A stretch of DNA of 64,000 nucleotides from Mycolicibacterium fortuitum subsp. fortuitum (GTDB taxonomy: Bacteria > Actinomycetota > Actinomycetes > Mycobacteriales > Mycobacteriaceae), in assembly GCF_022179545.1 (NCBI RefSeq), contig NZ_AP025518.1, positions 496,001-560,000 on the forward strand, in the 5' to 3' direction. Numbering within the stretch: position 1 is the first letter of the stretch; each line of letters starts with the position of its first letter. The translations under genes and the position numbers were made by a program. Of this stretch, positions 60,664 through 64,000 are shown piece by piece. Below the pieces are notes generated by a model that made no database searches, was not told the DNA's origin, and saw nothing but the letters and a program-made list of their open reading frames with translations.

Positions 60664-61827
60664 ATGACTGTCGGTCCGGTGAGCAGCACCGATGAAGAAT
60701 TGACCCGCCGCGCTCTGCGTCATGCCGTCGAGGGGACGACGGATATGGCCGACCAGGTGCTGAAGGTGCCATTGCACTACTACCGCGACCCGAAGATCAC
60801 CGAGATCGAGGAATCGCAGATCCTGCGTCGAGTCCCGCTGGCGATCGTGCCGTCGGCGCAGATCGCGGCCAACAACGACTTCGTCGTCCGCTCAGTACTC
60901 GGTGACTCGTTGCTGGTCACCCGGGACCGCACCGGCGCGAGTCACGTGTTCCTCAACTACTGCCGCCACCGCGGGGCGATGCCGGCCTGCGGGTCCGGAA
61001 ATGCGTCACGCTTCGTCTGCCCCTACCACGCGTGGACCTACCGCAACACCGGCGAGCTTTTCATGGTCCCCGGCAAGGCAGGCTTCGACACGATGGATTC
61101 CGCGGAATACGGCCTGGTGGAGTTGCCGTCCGAAGAGCGTCACGGCTTTGTCTGGGCAGTCCTGACGGCGGACGCGACCATCGATCTCGACTCCCACCTG
61201 GGCTCGCTCGGACCCGAACTGGCGCAATGGAATTACGAGGCCTACGGTTACCACACCGATCGCGAGTTCTCCTCCGAAGTGTCCTGGAAGGGCGCTCTCG
61301 AGGCGTTCGCAGAGGGTTACCACTTCCCCTTCGTCCACGGCGAGAGCCTGATCGGGCAGAACACCCTGCCGAACACGGCGATCTACGACGAATTCGGCAG
61401 ACATCACCGCATCGGATTCCCGTTCAACTGGATCAAGAACCTGGTCGAAGACCCGAGCGCGTCATTCGATCCGTCGGCGAACATGGGCGTCATCTACTGG
61501 GTGTATCCCAACCTCATCCTGGCCAACAGCCCGGTCGGCGTGGAGATCATCGACATGCTGCCCGAGGGTGAGCCCACCCGTTGCACGGTGCGGCACAGCT
61601 GGATGGGCCGGGTGCCGGCGACGAATGACGAGATGCGGGCCGCGTATGACGCGGTCTACGAAGGCGTTCACGCCGCGGTGCGCGACGAGGACTTCGCCAT
61701 GCTCCCGCAGTGTGGCGAAGGGGTCCGGCACGGTCAGCACGACCACATGATCATCGGCCGAAACGAAATTGCGGTTCAGCACATGATCAAGGTGTTCGCC
61801 CAGGAACTGGGTGTCGCGCTGGCGTGA
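60664..61827 (+). CDS. Rieske-type aromatic-ring-hydroxylating oxygenase, alpha subunit
   Basis: 387 residues from ATG 60664. Rieske [2Fe-2S] motif YCRHRG (C100, H102) and CPYHAW (C119, H122); mononuclear-iron ligands in EGYHFPFVHGES. The family dioxygenates or monooxygenates aromatic rings or steroid-like rings. The promoter dyad runs to within 5 bp of the ATG, suggesting a leaderless or very short leader. No dedicated reductase gene is adjacent. Confidence 0.92.
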   Translation: MTVGPVSSTDEELTRRALRHAVEGTTDMADQVLKVPLHYYRDPKITEIEESQILRRVPLAIVPSAQIAANNDFVVRSVLGDSLLVTRDRTGASHVFLNYCRHRGAMPACGSGNASRFVCPYHAWTYRNTGELFMVPGKAGFDTMDSAEYGLVELPSEERHGFVWAVLTADATIDLDSHLGSLGPELAQWNYEAYGYHTDREFSSEVSWKGALEAFAEGYHFPFVHGESLIGQNTLPNTAIYDEFGRHHRIGFPFNWIKNLVEDPSASFDPSANMGVIYWVYPNLILANSPVGVEIIDMLPEGEPTRCTVRHSWMGRVPATNDEMRAAYDAVYEGVHAAVRDEDFAMLPQCGEGVRHGQHDHMIIGRNEIAVQHMIKVFAQELGVALA

Positions 61828-61836
61828 GTGCGGCGG

Positions 61837-62388
61837 TCACTTTCGCGGCAGCGTCCGCATCGCCTGCAGCGTGATGCCGGGCACCGAGTTCGCCAGGTCG
61901 GCGCGCTGCTTCCCGAAGGCCCGCATGGTCCGGTAGAACGACCAGATCTGACGCGGCGAAGGGATTTTCGGCACCCAGGCCAACTCCCAGTGGATTCCGT
62001 TGATCGGGTCGTCGAAGAACACCGCGTAGTAGCCGGGCCAGTACTGCGGGTAGTCCTTGGGTTCATCGCTGACCGGGATCCCCCTGGCGATCAGGAAGCC
62101 GCGATGAAAGCGGTCCACTTCCTTGCGGTTTCGGGCCCACAGCGCGATGTGGTTGATCCCGACGGCCTGGTCGGAGTGGGTGAGCTTGTCCCCGGTGTTC
62201 GCCGGCTGAATGCCGATGTAACTGTGCGGGTTGAGGAATCGCGTCATGTAGTAGATCGACTGATATTCCATGTTCAGCGACGAGAAGCTGTGGTACCCGA
62301 GCCAGCCGAGCATCGCGTCGTAGAACGCGACCGACTCGTCGTAGTCCAAGACCGCGAACTCGACATGGCTTACGCCTCGCCACCGCAT
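61837..62388 (-). CDS. VOC-family (glyoxalase/extradiol dioxygenase fold) protein
   Basis: 183 residues from ATG 62388: GVSHVEFAVLDYDESVAFYDAMLGWLGYHSF and GINHIALWARNRKEVDRFHRGFL, then DPINGIHWELAW supply the repeated betaalphabetabetabeta units and His/Glu metal ligands. It may cleave or isomerise products of the neighbouring Rieske oxygenase. A TACTAC/GTAGTA dyad lies just upstream. Confidence 0.9.
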   Translation of the reverse strand: MRWRGVSHVEFAVLDYDESVAFYDAMLGWLGYHSFSSLNMEYQSIYYMTRFLNPHSYIGIQPANTGDKLTHSDQAVGINHIALWARNRKEVDRFHRGFLIARGIPVSDEPKDYPQYWPGYYAVFFDDPINGIHWELAWVPKIPSPRQIWSFYRTMRAFGKQRADLANSVPGITLQAMRTLPRK

Positions 62389-62408
62389 CCTGCCCCCTAG
62401 CAGTCGAC

Positions 62409-62425
62409 TACTACGAAATGTAGTA
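62409..62425. promoter_or_regulatory. Perfect dyad TACTAC - GAAAT - GTAGTA
   Basis: A perfect 6-bp inverted repeat with a 5-bp spacer, 21 bp upstream of the VOC gene start. It resembles BlaI-type operators in form (TAC..GTA core). The regulator is unknown; TetR (59974), MerR (62953) or BlaI (47826) are candidates. Confidence 0.45.
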
Positions 62426-62467
62426 CCAAGGAACGATCTTGGGAAGAGCCAAGTTTCAGAGCGGGCC

Positions 62468-62926
62468 CTACACGCGACGGGTGGCCCGGCGGCGTGCTGC
62501 GCCGTGCGCGTTGCCGAGCAGAAGGACGGCCAACGCTTCGGTCTTCGCCGCCGGATTGATGATCGAAATCCAGCCCTGTGTGGCATGGACGGGATGGGGA
62601 AGCACTCTATCGACGGCGGCGAAGTCGACAGAGACCGGTTCATGGCGGGGATCCGCGCCGAGGAGTTCGATGAAGGCGCTGCGGCCGACGTGAATGTTCA
62701 GCCGCCAACGGTCGGGTTGGTCGAGGTCGGACCGATCGTCGTCGGGGTAGTTCTTCGTGATGATGGTGGCGTACGGCTGTTGTCGTTCCGGCACTTGACC
62801 GTTGGGCGCGAAATAGAAGAAGTGGTCACCCCATGCGATCTCGGGGAACGGGCTGCCCGCCGTCGGTGCCAGTTCGAGAACCCCGTCGAAGCGTCGGATC
62901 GTCTCCAATAGCTCGTCCATACTCAT
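62468..62926 (-). CDS. DUF6194-family protein
   Basis: 152 residues. Begins MSMDELLETIRRFDGVLEL and includes PEIAWGDHFFYFAPNGQVPERQQPYATIITKNYPDDDRSDLDQ and RWRLNIHVGRSAFIELLG, a conserved actinobacterial arrangement of the DUF6194 type. The start is ATG 62926 or, two codons on, ATG 62920. Function unknown. Divergent from the MerR gene. Confidence 0.82.
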   Translation of the reverse strand: MSMDELLETIRRFDGVLELAPTAGSPFPEIAWGDHFFYFAPNGQVPERQQPYATIITKNYPDDDRSDLDQPDRWRLNIHVGRSAFIELLGADPRHEPVSVDFAAVDRVLPHPVHATQGWISIINPAAKTEALAVLLLGNAHGAARRRATRRV

Positions 62927-62952
62927 GGTTGAAGTATGGAGTTGAAGTGCTG

Positions 62953-63678
62953 ATGGAGGGTTCGTCGCAGATGCTGGGTGTGTCAGCAGTCGCCGAGGCC
63001 ACCGGGTACTCCGTCCAGCAGATCCGCGATCTGGAGCGGCTTGGTGTCATCACCTGCGCGGTCCGAGCCGACAACGGATACCGGCAGTTCTCGTCGACCC
63101 AAATTCGTGACCTGCGTGCGTATCGCGACCTGGCCCACGCAGTGGGGCCGGTGGAGGCCCGCCGGTCGATGCGGGCGATCCGAACGCTGCCACCCGAGGA
63201 GGCGGTGAAGCGGGTGAGCGCGTTGCACGCCGCGCTCAACGACGAACGGGCGCAGGCCCTGGTCGCGCGTGAAGCGCTGCAAGCCATTCAAGGCGAGGCG
63301 GAAACCGACGTCGCCTCCACGGATGCCGACGCGATGACCATCACCGAATTGTCCCGGGCGCTCGGCGTTCGTGCCTCCACCCTCCGTTTCTGGGAGAAGG
63401 AAGGGCTGGTGAGGCCGGACCGGATCACCAACCGGACCGGTTCGACCAGGCGCTATCAGCTTGAAGCCATCCGGGAGGCGCGGATCACGGCCGCACTGCG
63501 TGCTGCCGGCTACCGAATACCCGACGTTCGCAGGGCGGTTGCGGCGATCAGGGATCTCGACGATGTGAGCCACTCGCTCGAGGCGCTCGACGCACGGTTG
63601 ATATCGATCACCGACCGCACCCTGTCGCTCTTTCGTGCGGCATCGAGATTGGCTGAGATCATCCAACCCGATCGGTGA
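62953..63678 (+). CDS. MerR-family regulator with two tandem MerR HTH domains
   Basis: 241 residues. The first HTH is LGVSAVAEATGYSVQQIRDLERLGVITCAVRADNGYRQF (about 8-46), the second MTITELSRALGVRASTLRFWEKEGLVRPDRITNRTGSTRRYQLE (about 128-171), each with the MerR winged-helix pattern. Most MerR proteins have one. No metal-binding Cys cluster is seen. Direct repeat GTTGAAGT occurs twice in its promoter (62928-62935 and 62941-62948). Confidence 0.9.
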   Translation: MEGSSQMLGVSAVAEATGYSVQQIRDLERLGVITCAVRADNGYRQFSSTQIRDLRAYRDLAHAVGPVEARRSMRAIRTLPPEEAVKRVSALHAALNDERAQALVAREALQAIQGEAETDVASTDADAMTITELSRALGVRASTLRFWEKEGLVRPDRITNRTGSTRRYQLEAIREARITAALRAAGYRIPDVRRAVAAIRDLDDVSHSLEALDARLISITDRTLSLFRAASRLAEIIQPDR

Positions 63679-63753
63679 TTGCTGCCAGGCGTCGATCAAT
63701 TTCTGCCAGCGGAATTAACCGCTCGGCAACGGACGCTGACGTTCTTTACTGCC

Positions 63754-64000
63754 TCAGGCTGACATCTGGCAGAGAAAGTCAGGCCCCCCGACGTAGACGA
63801 TGCCCGACGGGTACGGAGCCGATGCGGCCCGCGCGATCGTCGTCGCCAGCTCGCGATCGGACATCACTTCACCCGAGACGACGGTGAAATCGATTCCTCG
63901 CCGGTCGAATTCAGAACGCATCGCATACAGCGCGGTCTCGCCGGCACGCTTGCTCGCGGCGATGGCCGCGTAGCCCTTCGGCACGGCCTTGTTGGGGAAG
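63754..64000 (-). CDS. Short-chain dehydrogenase, 5' part outside window
   Basis: The C-terminal about 82 residues of a protein read leftward from the right edge: FPNKAVPKGYAAIAASKRAGETAL, with an active-site-like YxxxxxSK, then FTVVSGEVMSDRELATTIARA and a stop at 63754. Looks like an atypical SDR (YAAxxAASK). Start lies beyond position 64000. Confidence 0.65.
   Translation of the reverse strand, partial: FPNKAVPKGYAAIAASKRAGETALYAMRSEFDRRGIDFTVVSGEVMSDRELATTIARAASAPYPSGIVYVGGPDFLCQMSA

Overview
The window is high-GC actinobacterial DNA, most likely a rapidly growing Mycobacterium (Mycolicibacterium). The evidence is an MmpS-MmpL pair, two MspA-type porins (typical of fast growers), several F420-dependent enzymes, a KstR-type operator, an L,D-transpeptidase with an Ig-like domain, and many GTG/TTG starts and ATGA stop-start overlaps. 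Identifications rest on motifs and recognisable family sequence only; no database search was run.

Layout. 1-890: IS3-family element cut by the left edge. 1755-11471: a 910-residue LAL/LuxR ATPase regulator, an HxlR regulator and an alpha/beta hydrolase, followed by a tight six-gene cluster (two paralogous alpha/beta hydrolases, an unrecognised protein, a YWTD-repeat protein, a quinone oxidoreductase, a flavin disulfide oxidoreductase). 11529-13615: tandem zinc alcohol dehydrogenases. 14397-17716: mmpS-mmpL. 18349-21570: DUF302 protein, MFS exporter, then a gene graveyard with an internally deleted alcohol dehydrogenase, two back-to-back truncated oxidoreductases and a tRNA-Gln-like fragment. 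21724-30313: stress and redox genes (CsbD, heme-oxygenase-like protein, CDGSH protein, NPPY methyltransferase, HPII catalase, alkyltransferase-like protein, DUF488, lactone oxidase, PLP enzyme).

32176-33306 is a six-tRNA array (Leu, Lys, initiator-like Met, Gln, Arg, Arg) interrupted by an HNH endonuclease gene. It resembles a horizontally acquired tRNA array, but no integrase or phage structural gene is present. 33366-37338 holds F420 enzymes, ribonuclease Z and small proteins; 37673-39082 two MspA porins; 39058-40527 a long GapB-type GAPDH. 40676-42814 is a compact alkylation-damage operon (ECF sigma factor, methylguanine methyltransferase, 2OG-Fe(II) oxygenase, Ada-like zinc domain), that is, the parts of Ada on separate genes with a sigma factor in place of the AraC domain.

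43486-46059: TetR-controlled FAD dehydrogenase, then an L,D-transpeptidase. 46117-49138 is the most interesting system: a dyad operator sits between the transpeptidase and a divergent operon of DsbA-like protein, CcdA, BlaI-type repressor and an M56 (BlaR/MecR-type) membrane metallopeptidase that lacks a penicillin-binding sensor domain. This suggests one proteolysis-controlled switch coupling cell-wall 3-3 crosslinking to periplasmic thiol redox.

49145-64000 is mostly regulators paired with short operons: ArsR, TetR with DUF1214 and a sulfotransferase, a GH6 cellulase, a metzincin-like protein with Gln in place of the first zinc His, a Tat-exported protein, a pyridoxine/HMP kinase, a lipoprotein with 108-bp tandem repeats, TetR with a Rieske oxygenase, a VOC protein, a two-headed MerR regulator, and an SDR cut by the right edge.
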